Assembly (NCBI GenBank): GCA_030704615.1
Contig: CM060734.1
Location: forward strand, 1,612,001 to 1,676,000
Reading direction: 5' to 3'
DNA from: Takakia lepidozioides
Lineage: Eukaryota > Streptophyta > Takakiopsida > Takakiales > Takakiaceae
DNA: 64,000 nt
In this document: piece by piece, positions 55,401-63,290 of the stretch
Position numbering within the stretch: position 1 is the first letter of the stretch
How the letters are laid out: every line of letters begins with the position of its first letter
Position numbers and translations under genes: made by a program
The notes under the pieces: generated by a model
What the model was told of the DNA's origin: nothing
Database searches by the model: none
What the model saw: the letters and a program-made list of their open reading frames with translations, nothing else

Positions 55401-57353
55401 AAGTCCAGTTAATTTACCTTCGAATCAGTGAGCTCCCCATAATTGCTTAGTTCCTTCTGCAGCGTGATCATCTGAGTGCTGATGCGTGCTTTCAGTTCGG
55501 GAAGAATTGCCCTTATGTGTTGCACCAATATCTATGGAACCATTACAGAAACAAGTCACAGCAGATCTTCTTAGCCATCAAACATGACCAAGAATAAACC
55601 ACTAATGGCATATGTGCTATGTACATGTGACAGACATAACCTGGCATGAATCACATGAGCAGAGCTCTCCACCTCCACCCTACAAAACTGGAAGGCAAGT
55701 ATGCTATTTGTATGACTCTTAGACCAATGTTTAAGCATCAAAGATTCGTGGCTTACATCTACACAGGTCAATGACACCAGAAAACATTGTGCAATCAGCT
55801 GGTTCATGGAAAGCAGAGAGGAATTGCGTATTTCCTAATACCAAGGCATGGAGACTGGTGGGCAAGCATGTTTTGAGTTACCGAGTTCAACTTCTTTGCC
55901 AACTGAGGAACACCACACCTCTCCGATAAATTGTGATATACCTGGAAGAATGACCCAGAAGATGAGCACATCATACCCATCCACATAAAGACTGCTGAGA
56001 TGGTCCCTCGCACTAGTTAACAATTTTTGGTGGTGGTGTGATTATTGATCGGCAACTAGGTATTTGTTCTTCTACCATAATGAGTGATGAGCACCATTTG
56101 CAGCACCTTGCTGGTACATACAACTTAAACATGTGGATGGCTACCACCACCAGCTTCATTGAACATGCTCCCAGGATGTATCTCTAAAACTACCTAGGAC
56201 AGTCTTTTTTAGCAGACTTTTGAGCAACACAACCCAGAATGGTGCCCCTTATCAAGCACAGGGAGCAACAACAGGCTTACAGGTCGGCTTCGAAAAAAGT
56301 TCTCCTCGAAGTTGAGAGCTTCTTGTATCGTCTTCTCCGCAATAATATCCTACAAACAAACTCCAAAGCAAGATGTACCCACCAGTTGAGCCTAAACTGC
56401 ACAATACTAGAATTCACTGGGTGAAAATTATTGCATTTTCCATGTCTTCCATGCTCTTAATAGTTCCCACAACATGGCTTTGTAACCTCCACAAAAAGCT
56501 CAATAACATTAAACACACAGATTGCAGGTACTGTGGCTTTTAGATACATGCAGTGTCACAGATAATTATCCATGGAGGGTCAATAATGTATACTTTTCCC
56601 CCGGTATGTTGTTGAAGTTTTGCTCTTCTCTCACCTACTCACTACGTGGCCTTCTTGTCTCTATCCTCTGCTTTCCAAACTGGGAGGCTAATGGAGAACA
56701 AAGTAGTGCTATAGTCCTTTCTTTATTCATACACAGGGACAGAATAATTTCTTGACTCTAGCCTCTGTCCTAGCTTATTTTTTACTACCTTAACTTAACT
56801 TACTAGCATGTCTAACTGTCACTACAGGTGATCATACAGAGTATCCATATAAGATGAAGCTTACCTCCTGACTACGATTGACAACGCCAACATAGCCAAA
56901 GCGAAGGGGAACAACAGTGCCATGCAAAAAGTTGCGAGCATCTGTTCCCCGGTCCATAATATCTAGCTGTAAACCCCATGCAAAGAGCAACCCCAAAAGT
57001 AGCAATTATAGCAAAGAATGCTTCAACCTTGGCGCTCAAGCTATCCAAACACGCCCGACAAAAAATGGCAGAAACCAATGAACAAACTTCTTCTGGAACC
57101 AAGCTTACATCCAAATAGGGGACACATTACTCTCGTCTCCGAAAACTTCGTAGAACTTGAGCTCACTAAAGCTCTCCAAATAGCCAGAGACAGGGTTAAG
57201 ATTCAGAATAGTGAGTGCAAACCAGGAAACTCATTCACCATGGAAACAGAACACATCTCAATGTTCTGCCAAAACCCGGAAGCTCAAAGAGGATTGCGTT
57301 AGAGTGCAACAAGATCAGCTGTACCTTTGTGATAACACCAATCGTTCGAGATC
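34354..57353 (-). CDS. Dynamin-related protein, DRP3-like (3' eighteen exons; 5' end outside the window)
   Basis: Eighteen minus-strand exons with GT-AG borders join in one frame (1727 nt, 574 codons plus stop). Order: end of the GTPase domain (SRTIGVITK then [14 protein letters not shown]), the middle domain ([57 protein letters not shown]), a variable linker, and the GTPase effector domain ([40 protein letters not shown]). There is no PH domain, which fits the DRP3/Dnm1 class that cuts mitochondria and peroxisomes. P-loop exons must lie beyond 64000. Phases match at every junction, so the gene looks functional. Its introns hold LINE and copia insertions, the largest intron being 10.8 kb (42943-53716). 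Confidence 0.92.
35794..35893 (-). CDS. DRP3-like exon q (GED)
   Basis: 100 bp; [20 protein letters not shown] then [13 protein letters not shown]. Confidence 0.93.
36201..36253 (-). CDS. DRP3-like exon p (GED)
   Basis: 53 bp; [17 protein letters not shown], ending in phase 2. Confidence 0.92.
36720..36866 (-). CDS. DRP3-like exon o (GTPase effector domain)
   Basis: 147 bp; [20 protein letters not shown] then [20 protein letters not shown] and AIMHFL. Confidence 0.95.
37055..37212 (-). CDS. DRP3-like exon n (linker before GED)
   Basis: 158 bp; [19 protein letters not shown] ... [18 protein letters not shown] is typical of plant DRP3 linkers. Confidence 0.88.
37667..37715 (-). CDS. DRP3-like exon m (variable linker)
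   Basis: 49 bp; [16 protein letters not shown], ending in phase 1, which the next exon requires. Confidence 0.7.
38080..38196 (-). CDS. DRP3-like exon l (variable linker)
   Basis: 117 bp; [20 protein letters not shown] then [18 protein letters not shown]. Linker sequence; supported mainly by frame and splice sites. Confidence 0.75.
38694..38810 (-). CDS. DRP3-like exon k
   Basis: 117 bp; [20 protein letters not shown], then a low-complexity tail ending NTTKAK. Conserved MDYINTSHP is typical of the class. Confidence 0.92.
39107..39244 (-). CDS. DRP3-like exon j (middle domain)
   Basis: 138 bp; [20 protein letters not shown] then [20 protein letters not shown]. Confidence 0.93.
39348..39972 (-). 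mobile_element. LINE 3' fragment, copy 1
   Basis: Decayed leftward LINE sequence with the zinc-binding block [20 protein letters not shown]. It lies in the DRP3 intron after exon i and abuts copy 2. Confidence 0.75.
39973..41262 (-). mobile_element. LINE 3' half, copy 2 (396-codon ORF)
   Basis: The leftward ORF 39980-41170 covers the region after the RT active site ([20 protein letters not shown]) and the C-terminal zinc-binding motif [17 protein letters not shown] (C-x2-C-x7-H-x4-C), and ends ATANNVL. The element ends with the family 3' terminus CTTATGAGTACA, followed by TTCT. Confidence 0.9.
41263..42290 (-). mobile_element. LINE fragments, copy 3 and older pieces
   Basis: Leftward LINE remnants that include the RT active-site region ([19 protein letters not shown], an FVDD variant) at 41740-41934 and an upstream piece near 41980-42030. 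Small deletions and stops throughout. Confidence 0.75.
42291..42680 (-). mobile_element. LINE 3' end, copy 4
   Basis: A 5'-truncated leftward copy (42297-42674) ending ATANNVL. It is flanked by GAGAGATT on its left and a GAGAGAGAGG tract on its right, that is, CT-rich on the element's sense strand. Confidence 0.8.
42850..42942 (-). CDS. DRP3-like exon i (middle domain)
   Basis: 93 bp; [20 protein letters not shown] then [11 protein letters not shown]. It stands alone between two LINE-filled introns. The donor is GTTTTC, weaker than the others. Confidence 0.93.
43118..43413. other. DRP3 intron sequence between exon i and LINE copy 5
   Basis: No gene. A faint tRNA-like pair of boxes (GGCGGTTGGTGATA and GAGGTTGGAATC, 43327-43365) hints at an old tRNA-derived SINE; weak. 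Confidence 0.3.
43776..44815 (+). pseudogene. LINE copy 5 ORF1 and start of ORF2
   Basis: Frames contain [35 protein letters not shown] and [20 protein letters not shown], then two 141-bp units ([20 protein letters not shown]), then the endonuclease start [15 protein letters not shown] and [13 protein letters not shown] frame break lies near 44040-44070. ORF1 has no recognised RNA-binding fold, and I do not name one. Confidence 0.7.
44716..45315 (+). pseudogene. LINE copy 5 APE-type endonuclease
   Basis: [12 protein letters not shown] (the GDFN motif) and [14 protein letters not shown] (the SDH motif) are diagnostic of APE-like LINE endonucleases. Frameshifts occur near 44770 and 45035. The copia element interrupts the ORF right after TEIKRCFP. 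Confidence 0.85.
45316..45320. repeat. Copia target duplication, left
   Basis: TTCCC. The same five bases follow the 3' LTR at 50430-50434, and the uninterrupted LINE copy 9 has a single TTCCC at the same place (about 63294). Confidence 0.9.
45321..45718 (+). repeat. Copia 5' LTR
   Basis: 398 bp, TGTTAGAAG...CCAACA. Matches the 3' LTR except for two extra segments (about 23 and 21 bp) and a few substitutions. Confidence 0.95.
45723..47133 (+). CDS. Copia gag, zinc knuckle and protease
   Basis: The first 60 codons read in another frame ([20 protein letters not shown]), so a shift occurs near 45820. The main 448-codon ORF (45787-47133) has the UBN2-type gag domain, zinc knuckle [14 protein letters not shown], protease [14 protein letters not shown] and the pre-integrase [13 protein letters not shown] with CEGCAKG. 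It ends at the integrase deletion. Confidence 0.92.
47080..47369 (+). pseudogene. Copia integrase remnant
   Basis: CEGCAKG runs straight into [20 protein letters not shown]. The part of the core with the first two catalytic Asp residues is deleted and the rest is out of frame. It continues to [20 protein letters not shown] and stops at the foreign block. Confidence 0.85.
47370..48150 (-). mobile_element. Reversed gypsy gag fragment inside the copia element
   Basis: A leftward frame (within 47363-48289) with an acidic region, a Gly/Ser/Pro-rich linker and [20 protein letters not shown]. It is homologous to the gypsy gag at 25.4 kb. Copia coding resumes at 48148 as [15 protein letters not shown], so the block replaced only about ten codons. 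No target duplication was seen. Confidence 0.85.
48155..50068 (+). CDS. Copia reverse transcriptase and RNase H
   Basis: The 605-codon ORF (48251-50068) is intact. RT motifs: [59 protein letters not shown] and the catalytic [11 protein letters not shown]. RNase [38 protein letters not shown] and the C-terminal [13 protein letters not shown]. Stop at 50066-50068, followed directly by a purine-rich tract and the 3' LTR. Confidence 0.96.
   Translation, partial: YKVYNPRTRSRDVLFDEDSFGKETKPKDLSVPVIIPDVGEKEREQPVLKVYTRREKVAKKPEEDEDSEDWDPIDKDGGPRRSGRISKTPERFGANAAEGLTGLTMDDIGQMESCFHALDDAEEPATLNDALARDDANEWEGAVLEEMKSLKKNQTWELVTLPGGRKAVDCKWVFKVKRGPNNEIVKYKARLVARGFTQTAGLDYNETFAPVAKFTSIRCLLALAAKHDWEIEHMDVKTAFLNGDLQEEIYMKQPEGFQEGDKVCRLKKSLYGLKQASRTWYEKINSYLTGQGFVRSTADQSIYYMTSGVMIIALYVDDLLLISDNKDTMRRQKHDLSETFEMVDLGAVNYLLGIQILRDRKARTIKLSQERYVRNVVAKFGMQDCKPAPIPLETGCKLSKEMEPKFPSEIEEMAKVPYQQAMGSLMYAMIGTRPDIVYAVGVLSKFMHNPGPQHWKALKRVIRYLKGTADTCLTYNKQDPGASLERYSDADWAGDTDERRSISAYCFVMSGGAVSWSSKRQQTLSSTESEYMALTHAAKEAIWIRRLLGELGFSQEQPTKVHADNRSSIELSKNPVHHARTKHIDIKHHFIREMIGLEIELVFCRTEDMAADALTKALSKEKHSRCMELIGLSLSPR
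50076..50429 (+). repeat. Copia 3' LTR
   Basis: 354 bp, TGTTAGAAG...CCAACA, preceded by the polypurine-like GAGTGGGAG and followed by TTCCC. Lacks two short segments present in the 5' LTR. Confidence 0.95.
50435..51955 (+). pseudogene. LINE copy 5 ORF2, reverse transcriptase part
   Basis: A 501-codon frame continuing the endonuclease ORF after the copia. It contains [71 protein letters not shown] and [20 protein letters not shown]. At 51885-51955 the expected MFADDFAG active-site region is replaced by unrelated sequence ([15 protein letters not shown]), so this RT is dead. Confidence 0.9.
52447..52949 (-). mobile_element. Reversed, 5'-truncated LINE inserted in LINE copy 5
   Basis: 503 bp of the same family in the opposite orientation, with the 3' terminus on the left. 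Flanked by a 15-bp target duplication TCCTGGCAGAAGAGA (52432-52446 and 52950-52964). On the element's sense strand the duplication begins TCTCTTCTG. It forms an inverted repeat with 53150-53642. Confidence 0.9.
52965..53648 (+). pseudogene. LINE copy 5 C-terminal part and 3' end
   Basis: Frame 53007-53642 with the zinc-binding motif [17 protein letters not shown] and the terminus ATANNVL, then the LINE end CTTATGAGTACAT. Confidence 0.88.
53717..53809 (-). CDS. DRP3-like exon h (middle domain)
   Basis: 93 bp; [20 protein letters not shown] then [11 protein letters not shown]. The following intron is 10.8 kb and holds LINE copy 5 with its copia insertion. Confidence 0.93.
54317..54426 (-). CDS. 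DRP3-like exon g (middle domain)
   Basis: 110 bp; [20 protein letters not shown] then [16 protein letters not shown]. Confidence 0.93.
54960..55008 (-). CDS. DRP3-like exon f (middle domain)
   Basis: 49 bp; [16 protein letters not shown], ending in phase 1. The acceptor TGCAG before TCAGGA was chosen over the nearer CAG because it keeps frame. Confidence 0.85.
55418..55531 (-). CDS. DRP3-like exon e (middle domain)
   Basis: 114 bp; [18 protein letters not shown] then [13 protein letters not shown]. Confidence 0.92.
55882..55941 (-). CDS. DRP3-like exon d (middle domain start)
   Basis: 60 bp; [20 protein letters not shown]. Confidence 0.92.
56281..56349 (-). CDS. DRP3-like exon c
   Basis: 69 bp; [19 protein letters not shown] then RSRP; end of the GTPase domain. 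Confidence 0.9.
56865..56966 (-). CDS. DRP3-like exon b (GTPase)
   Basis: 102 bp; [16 protein letters not shown] then [11 protein letters not shown]. Its first residues complete the guanine-specificity motif TKLD. Confidence 0.92.
57325..57353 (-). CDS. DRP3-like exon a (GTPase)
   Basis: 29 bp; starts in phase 1; encodes SRTIGVITK, the TKxD-preceding strand of the dynamin GTPase. CTGCAG acceptor, GTACAG donor. Confidence 0.85.
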
Positions 57354-57723
57354 CTGCAGATGAAAATCATCCCATCATACCTCATCATCCCTAGAACCAA
57401 CATGTTGGTTGCCTGTGCCTCATACTGAACTTGAATATCTCTGAACATCTTTGCAGTCTGCTCTACTTAGTCCCACAGGCCCCCCATGGAAGTATTAGTC
57501 TATTTCTTTCTGGTCTTTTTTCTCCATGAGTTTTAAGACTTTTTCTTTTTGGAGCTTTTGAGTTGTTGTTTGGTTTCTACGGTTCTACAGTGTTGTTCTG
57601 CTTGTGTACCTTGAGGACATGATGAATTTCTTCCTCTCTCCCTCTCTGCATGAGGCACCTTCAAGTAACATTGAGTGTAATTTCATGTGGGTTTCTTGTG
57701 GCTCTACTTTGCCACACTCTCTC
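57354..57723 (-). other. DRP3 intron upstream of exon a
   Basis: No dynamin exon recognised. It ends in a CT-rich tract into which LINE copy 6 inserted. Confidence 0.5.
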
Positions 57724-57736
57724 TCTCTGAGGATCA

Positions 57737-58783
57737 TTTTTCCACTGCAGAGGGGTCAACTCTGAGGTTAAGAAAACCATGCTTTGTCGCGTTATTAGAC
57801 CTGCCTTGGAGTACGGATCTGCTATATGGGTTGATAACTCCAACCAGGCTAAGTCTCTAGAATCCATTCAAGTGGGGGTGCTTAAGGAGTGTATGTCAGC
57901 ATGCTCCAAAACAGCCAATGTGGCTGTTCGGGGTGAGTTTGGCATTCCGTCCTTAAGCTCCCGACGAGATGAATTCAAGGTCAGATGGTGGGGTCAGCCG
58001 CAACATATGCCCAACACCAGATATCCTAAATTAATCGACTCTATATCTTGGAAACAGGACCGCCCTGTCAAACAGGCTAAGTCCTGGCAGAAGAGAGTAG
58101 AAGAGATCCTCAAGGACCTGGACCTGGATCCGCAAGTCTTGACCCTGCTAGATAAATCTGACTTAGAGGCTGTAGTGTCCTCAGCCATGTCTGTTGCCAT
58201 GAGATTGTCTGATGAAAATGAAGTTAGGCAGAAAACTTCCCTGAACTTGTTTCCAGTCTGTGACATGGGGGAGGACATCTTGGATGACCTCAAGGGTCTA
58301 CCCACTCTCGGCACTAGACTGAAATTTAAACTCAGGGCAGGAAGCCTACCTTTGAACAGCAAACAGAAGCAGAGAGGAAAGGGAGAGTGCAATTGCCCGT
58401 TGTGTGGGCAATCTGAAGACAGTATTCATTTTCTGATACACTGTCCGGGGTTCTCTCACCAAAGAGATGCTCTCTTCAAATCTATTAAGGGAATTGTGCC
58501 TGTACCCCTGTTTACCAACTTTGAAAGTCTCGAGGCTGAGCCAAAGGCCCAGGCCCTCCTGAGGCCTAGTTTTTGGGCAAATCACACACAGCAGATTGAT
58601 GCTTGTGTGAAGGCATTTCTAGAGGATATCTGGAAAACCCGGATTAATTCTTTATATGGAGGTAAGTCTTACTACCAACGTCAGCCCCTGACAGAGGTAG
58701 GTTCTGTCCCTTTTGTTCCCGCTCAAACTGGGCGCGGGGTCAATGGCCACAAGGCTACGGCAAACAACGTCTTATGAGTACAA
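57737..58783 (+). mobile_element. 5'-truncated LINE, copy 6, with 13-bp target duplication
   Basis: Flanked by TCTCTGAGGATCA at 57724-57736 and 58784-58796. It contains a 332-codon ORF (57779-58777) from [17 protein letters not shown] through the zinc-binding motif to ATANNVL. It ends CTTATGAGTACAA. Confidence 0.95.
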
Positions 58784-58796
58784 TCTCTGAGGATCA

Positions 58797-59018
58797 AAAA
58801 TGCTTGGCAGCCTACCTGCACGAGGCGTTCACCCTTCGACATTCGCTAGAACATTAATTGTGGTTTCTGGACTTGTTCCTCTCTCATGTTTCCATTTTGT
58901 CCCATAAGCTCTATGAGCTTTCCGCGGACGTTATAAAGTACCATTTCATTTCATTTCTCTCTGTCTCTCTCTCTGGCCACGAGGCTACGGCAAACATCTT
59001 ATGAGTACAATCTCTCTC
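58797..59018. other. Spacer with a mini LINE 3' end
   Basis: Short intron-like sequence, then about 35 bp of LINE 3' end (GGCTACGGCAAACATCTTAT, GAGTACAATC) at 58974-59011, followed by (CT)n where copy 7 begins. Confidence 0.7.
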
Positions 59019-60904
59019 TCTCTGTCAGAAAGGTGACAGAGAAGAGCCGGGTAACTATCGGGGCACGCTTCTTAATGCAGTTGGCAAGATATTCTGCAGA
59101 GTTATAAGTACTCGTCTCGAGGTTGATCTGGAGTCCAGAGGTTGTTTCCATGAAGGCCAAGCTGGCTTTCGGCGAAACAGGGGCTGCGTGGATCATATCT
59201 TCACACTCAGCCAGATTATCCAGGGAAGGAAAAAAGAAGGGAAACCTACTTTTGTCTTTTTCCTGGATGTCAAAAAGGCCTATGACACTGTGTGGAGAGA
59301 CGGTCTATGGCTCCGACTCTCGTCTTCCGGGATCAAGGAAAAGATGTGGAGAGTGGTCCATAACTTGTATGCTCACACTAAAAGCTGTGTCACTGTAAAT
59401 GGACAGAAGTCTAATTTCTTAGACATAGACCAAGGTGTAGCTCAAGGATGTACCCTCTCCCCTCTGCTCTTCAATGTTTTCATCAATCAACTACTGGAGG
59501 AAGTGGAAAGTGAGGGATTTGGGTTAAGGGTGGGTGATGCCACCATACTAGCCCTTATGTTTGCGGATGACTTCGCAGGCATAGGGGAGACTCCTTCCAA
59601 CCTCCACGGGCTGATAGATTGCGCGAAGAGATACTTTGATCTTTGGGGGCTAGAGGCCAATGTCAGTAAATGCGCAGTGGTGGCATTCAACGACCGGGGG
59701 GAAGGAGGAGGCGATCTCAAGTGGCAGTGGGGAAGCCAAGAGATCCCTGTTCTCCCCTCCTACACCTATCTTGGCGTTGAGTTTTCCTCGAACTGTAATT
59801 GGGAAGCACATATTCAAAGAGTGGTTCAATCTGGCAAACGCAAAGCACTGGGTCTCACTAAATTTTTCCACTGCAGAGGGATCAACTCTGAAGTAAAAAA
59901 AACCATGCTTTGCCGCGTTATCAGGCCGGCCTTGGAGTATGCATCTGCTGTATGGGTTGATAACTCCAACCAGGCTAAGTATCTTGAATCCATCCAAGTC
60001 GGGGTGCTCAAGGAGTGCATGTCAGCATGCTCCAAAACAGCTAATGTGGCTGTTCGGGGTGGGTTTGGCATTCCTCCCTTAAGCTCCCGACGCGATGAAT
60101 TCAAAATCAGATGGTGGGGTCAGCTGCAACGTATGGCTAATACCAGATATCCTAAGTTAATCAACTCTATATCTTGGAAGCAGGACCGCCCTGTCAAACA
60201 GGCTAAATCCTGGCGGAAAAGGGTAGAAGAGATTTTCAAGGATCTGAATCTTAGTCCACTAGCCATGACCCTGCTGGATAAATCTGGCTTAGAAACTGAA
60301 GTTTCCGAAGCCATGTCTATTGCCAGGAAATTGTCTGAAGAAAATGAAGTTAGGCAGAAAACTTCCCTGAACCTGTTTCCAGTCTGTGACATGGGTGAGG
60401 CCATCATGGAGAACCTCAAGGGTCTACCCACCCTCGGCACTAGACTGAAATTCAAACTCAGGGCGGGTAGCCTACCTTTGAACAACAAACAGTCGCAGAG
60501 AGGAAAGGGGGATTGTAAGTGCCCGTTGTGTGGGCAACCTGAAGACAATATTCACTTCCTGATTCATTGTCCTGGGTACTCTCACCAACGGTACACCCTC
60601 GTCAATTCCATCAAGGAAATTGTGCCTGTACCTCTGTTTAACAACTTTGAAAATCTTGAGGCTGAGCCAAAAGCCCAGGCCCTTTTGGGGTCTAGCTATT
60701 GGGCAAATCACACACATCAGATTGATGCTTGTGTGAAGGGATTTCTGGAGGATATCTGGAAATCTCGGATCAACTGTTTATTCCAAGGTAAATCATACTA
60801 CCGGCGTCAGCCCCTGACAAAGGTAGTTTCTGTCCCTTTATGTTCCGTTCAAACTGGGCGCGGGGTCAATGGCCACATGGCTACAGCAAACAATGTCTTA
60901 TGAG

Positions 60905-60911
<7 letters not shown>
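59019..60911 (+). mobile_element. LINE copy 7, with intact RT active site
   Basis: 5'-truncated inside ORF2, inserted in the (CT)n following another LINE end and itself followed by (CT)n. It contains the best-preserved ORF2 3' part of the family. Confidence 0.92.
59188..60903 (+). CDS. LINE copy 7 ORF2: RT and zinc-binding domain
   Basis: 571 uninterrupted codons; the frame is also open upstream of the first ATG. Motifs: [40 protein letters not shown], catalytic [50 protein letters not shown], and the C-terminal [17 protein letters not shown] (C-x2-C-x7-H-x4-C). It lacks the N-terminal endonuclease and early RT motifs because of truncation. Stop at 60901-60903 lies a few bases before the element's 3' end. 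Confidence 0.93.
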   Translation: MDHIFTLSQIIQGRKKEGKPTFVFFLDVKKAYDTVWRDGLWLRLSSSGIKEKMWRVVHNLYAHTKSCVTVNGQKSNFLDIDQGVAQGCTLSPLLFNVFINQLLEEVESEGFGLRVGDATILALMFADDFAGIGETPSNLHGLIDCAKRYFDLWGLEANVSKCAVVAFNDRGEGGGDLKWQWGSQEIPVLPSYTYLGVEFSSNCNWEAHIQRVVQSGKRKALGLTKFFHCRGINSEVKKTMLCRVIRPALEYASAVWVDNSNQAKYLESIQVGVLKECMSACSKTANVAVRGGFGIPPLSSRRDEFKIRWWGQLQRMANTRYPKLINSISWKQDRPVKQAKSWRKRVEEIFKDLNLSPLAMTLLDKSGLETEVSEAMSIARKLSEENEVRQKTSLNLFPVCDMGEAIMENLKGLPTLGTRLKFKLRAGSLPLNNKQSQRGKGDCKCPLCGQPEDNIHFLIHCPGYSHQRYTLVNSIKEIVPVPLFNNFENLEAEPKAQALLGSSYWANHTHQIDACVKGFLEDIWKSRINCLFQGKSYYRRQPLTKVVSVPLCSVQTGRGVNGHMATANNVL

Positions 60912-60934
<23 letters not shown>

Positions 60935-60935
<1 letters not shown>

Positions 60936-61249
60936 CTCCAATCTATCAAGAGAATTGTGCCTGTACCTCTGTTTACCAACTTTGGAAGTCTCGAGGCTGA
61001 GCCAAAAGCCCAGGCCCTTCTAAGGCCTAGTTTTTGGGCAAATCACACACAGCAGATTGATGCTTGTGTGAAGGGATTTCTAGAGGATATCTGGAAAACC
61101 CGAATTAATTCTATTTATAAAGGTAAGGCTTACTACCAATGTCAGCCCCTGACAGAGGTAGGTTCTGTCCCTTTGGTTTCCGCCCAAACTGGGCGCGGGG
61201 TCAATGGCCACAAGGCTACGGCAAACAACGTCTTATGAGTACATTCTCT
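60935..61249 (+). mobile_element. LINE 3' end, copy 8
   Basis: A 5'-truncated piece starting within a CT tract. It encodes the last 90 residues ([14 protein letters not shown]-type region to ATANNVL) and ends GAGTACATT before (CT)n and the next copy. Confidence 0.9.
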
Positions 61250-61677
61250 CTCTCTCCCTGTCCTCTAGGAAGCCTATTGCCATTGGGTGGACTTGATACG
61301 GGAGTACATTAATGTCTCTGTGACTAAATGCCGGCCTTGTGACCTCGTGTCTTTGTTTGTTTCGACCTGAAGCGCTTTGCTCCAGGTAAGGTAGTGCATT
61401 GGATTTAGTTGGAAAGCTTGGGGCCTTTCCCTCTTTAGAATATGCCTACACGGGCCATTCCCTGCAACTCCCTGGAGTGTGATCTCTGAATGGTAACAAG
61501 CGGACCCCTACCGCTTGGGGGCAGCCCCTCCGCCCAAATTGGGCAGTCGTATGCTCTGTCTAGCATACTCGGCACTTGGGCTCGGGTTGGTTCCTGTGCT
61601 TAAACTTATAGCCTGCGACAACAATCAAAATTCTAGCTCCTATCAACATCAACACTCCTCAGGGTGATTCCTGGGAA

Positions 61678-62515
61678 GTGGTTTCTTATGCCAAATCTAG
61701 GGCTTCATGTGTAGTTTTTGGGGTGAATCCCAGGATGGACGATGTGTCCTTTAAAACTACATGCACTAGCTTAGGCTTGGATTTCATGGCTAATGGTTCC
61801 ATCTCGAGACTTGATAACAGGGGTACGTTGAAGGTTGCAATGACCAAAAGTGCTTCTAATAGAGTCCCACATCAATTCAATCTCAAAGAAGTTCGTCCCT
61901 TGACTGGCTGGAGAGCGGTCTTAGACATTGGTGATTCAATGGGGCGCTCTAGGAAGACAACCAAGGACAAGGACTTCAACTTGAGAGTTTCTAATCGGTT
62001 TGATGCTCTGGATGAGGTTGAATCCAAACAGCCAGAAGAACAAGATGCCCCTAAGTGTACGGAACCTGAACGTCCTGTATCTGAAGGATTTGGTACTCTG
62101 AATGGTTTACCAATCCTCAAGGTTTACACAAGACGAGCAAATTCTATACACGGGGTAATTGTCCCCAGCCGTCAGATGGACAATCTGTCCCTAAGTGTGC
62201 AGAGCCTGAACGTCGTGTAACTGAAGGATTTGGTACTCTGAATGGTTTACCAATCCTCAAAGTCTACACAAGACGAGCAAAATCTATACACGGGGTAATT
62301 GTCCCCAAGCAGTCAGACGGACAATCTGTCCCTAAGTGTGCGGAGCCTGTACGTCGTGTAACTGAAGGATTTGGTACCCTGAATGGTTTACCAATTCTCA
62401 AAGTTTACACAAGACGAGCAAAATCTACACATGGGGTAACTGTCCCCCCTTTGCAGAACGGTTGGCCGTCCAGGAGCAATCACAAGCTACCTAGACGACA
62501 AACAATTCATATGCA
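61678..62515 (+). pseudogene. LINE copy 9 ORF1 with three 141-bp repeats
   Basis: Begins in [20 protein letters not shown] and [20 protein letters not shown], then three tandem units with [18 protein letters not shown] near 62090, 62230 and 62370. A one-base deletion near 62167 in the second unit (140 instead of 141 bp) shifts the frame and ends the ORF at 62220. Confidence 0.8.
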
Positions 62516-62529
62516 AAGGGCTGGCTTGC

Positions 62530-63290
62530 GGTACTTTCAATTTCTCAGGGCTGACTAACCAAAGGAAACAACTCGAAGTGGCACAAGTTCTTCAGGCCAA
62601 TAACATTCATATTTGTGCTGGTCAGGAGACTTGGGAAACTCCGGATAAATTGGTTGGAGATGTCAATGGGTATAAGTGGACGGGTAAGATGTGTACTCTC
62701 AAGGCAGCCTCTGCCAAAAGCAGCCAAAAAGGGGTTGGATTCTTTGTCCGCGATTTCTTGTTTGATAATTGTGAAATTATCAACAAGGGTTTGAGGTATG
62801 AGCATAGTATCTGGCTAAAACTGAATCTGAAGGGCGTGAATACGAAGGACTTCTTTGTGGGTTTTGTATACATGCCCACAGAGGGGACCCTTAGTGTTGA
62901 CGCAGACAAAGCCTCCGAAGATGTAAAGCTGGACTGTGCTTCGTTCCTTGCCAAAGGTCAGGTGGTTCTATTGGGTGACTTCAATGCCCGGGTTGGGCAA
63001 AGGTCTCCATCAGGACGATATCATTGGGCCTTTTGGTGAGGACGAGCTGAATTCTAATGGCAGACGGTTAATTAACTGTCTGGAAGAGCTTCAGCTTTTG
63101 ACCTTGAATAACAGAACAAGAGGTGAACAAGTGCAGTGGACTCGTGAGAAATCCCAAACTGGGGAACGTTCCATTGTGGACTATATCATAATGGACAAAA
63201 CTTTGTTCCCCAGTGTGCCAATGTGTTGATCGACAGAACTGATATTGGTACCTCTGACCACTTCCTGGTTTGGACTGAGATCAAAAGGTG
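62530..63290 (+). pseudogene. LINE copy 9 APE-type endonuclease
   Basis: [51 protein letters not shown], then after a frameshift near 63000 [10 protein letters not shown] and, after another near 63215, [14 protein letters not shown]. Confidence 0.88.

Noticed and set aside
57354-57480. Possible additional DRP3 exon (frame with MFRDIQVQYEAQATNML)
   Set aside because: It does not match any part of dynamin expected before SRTIGVITK, and no phase-1 donor joins it to exon a.
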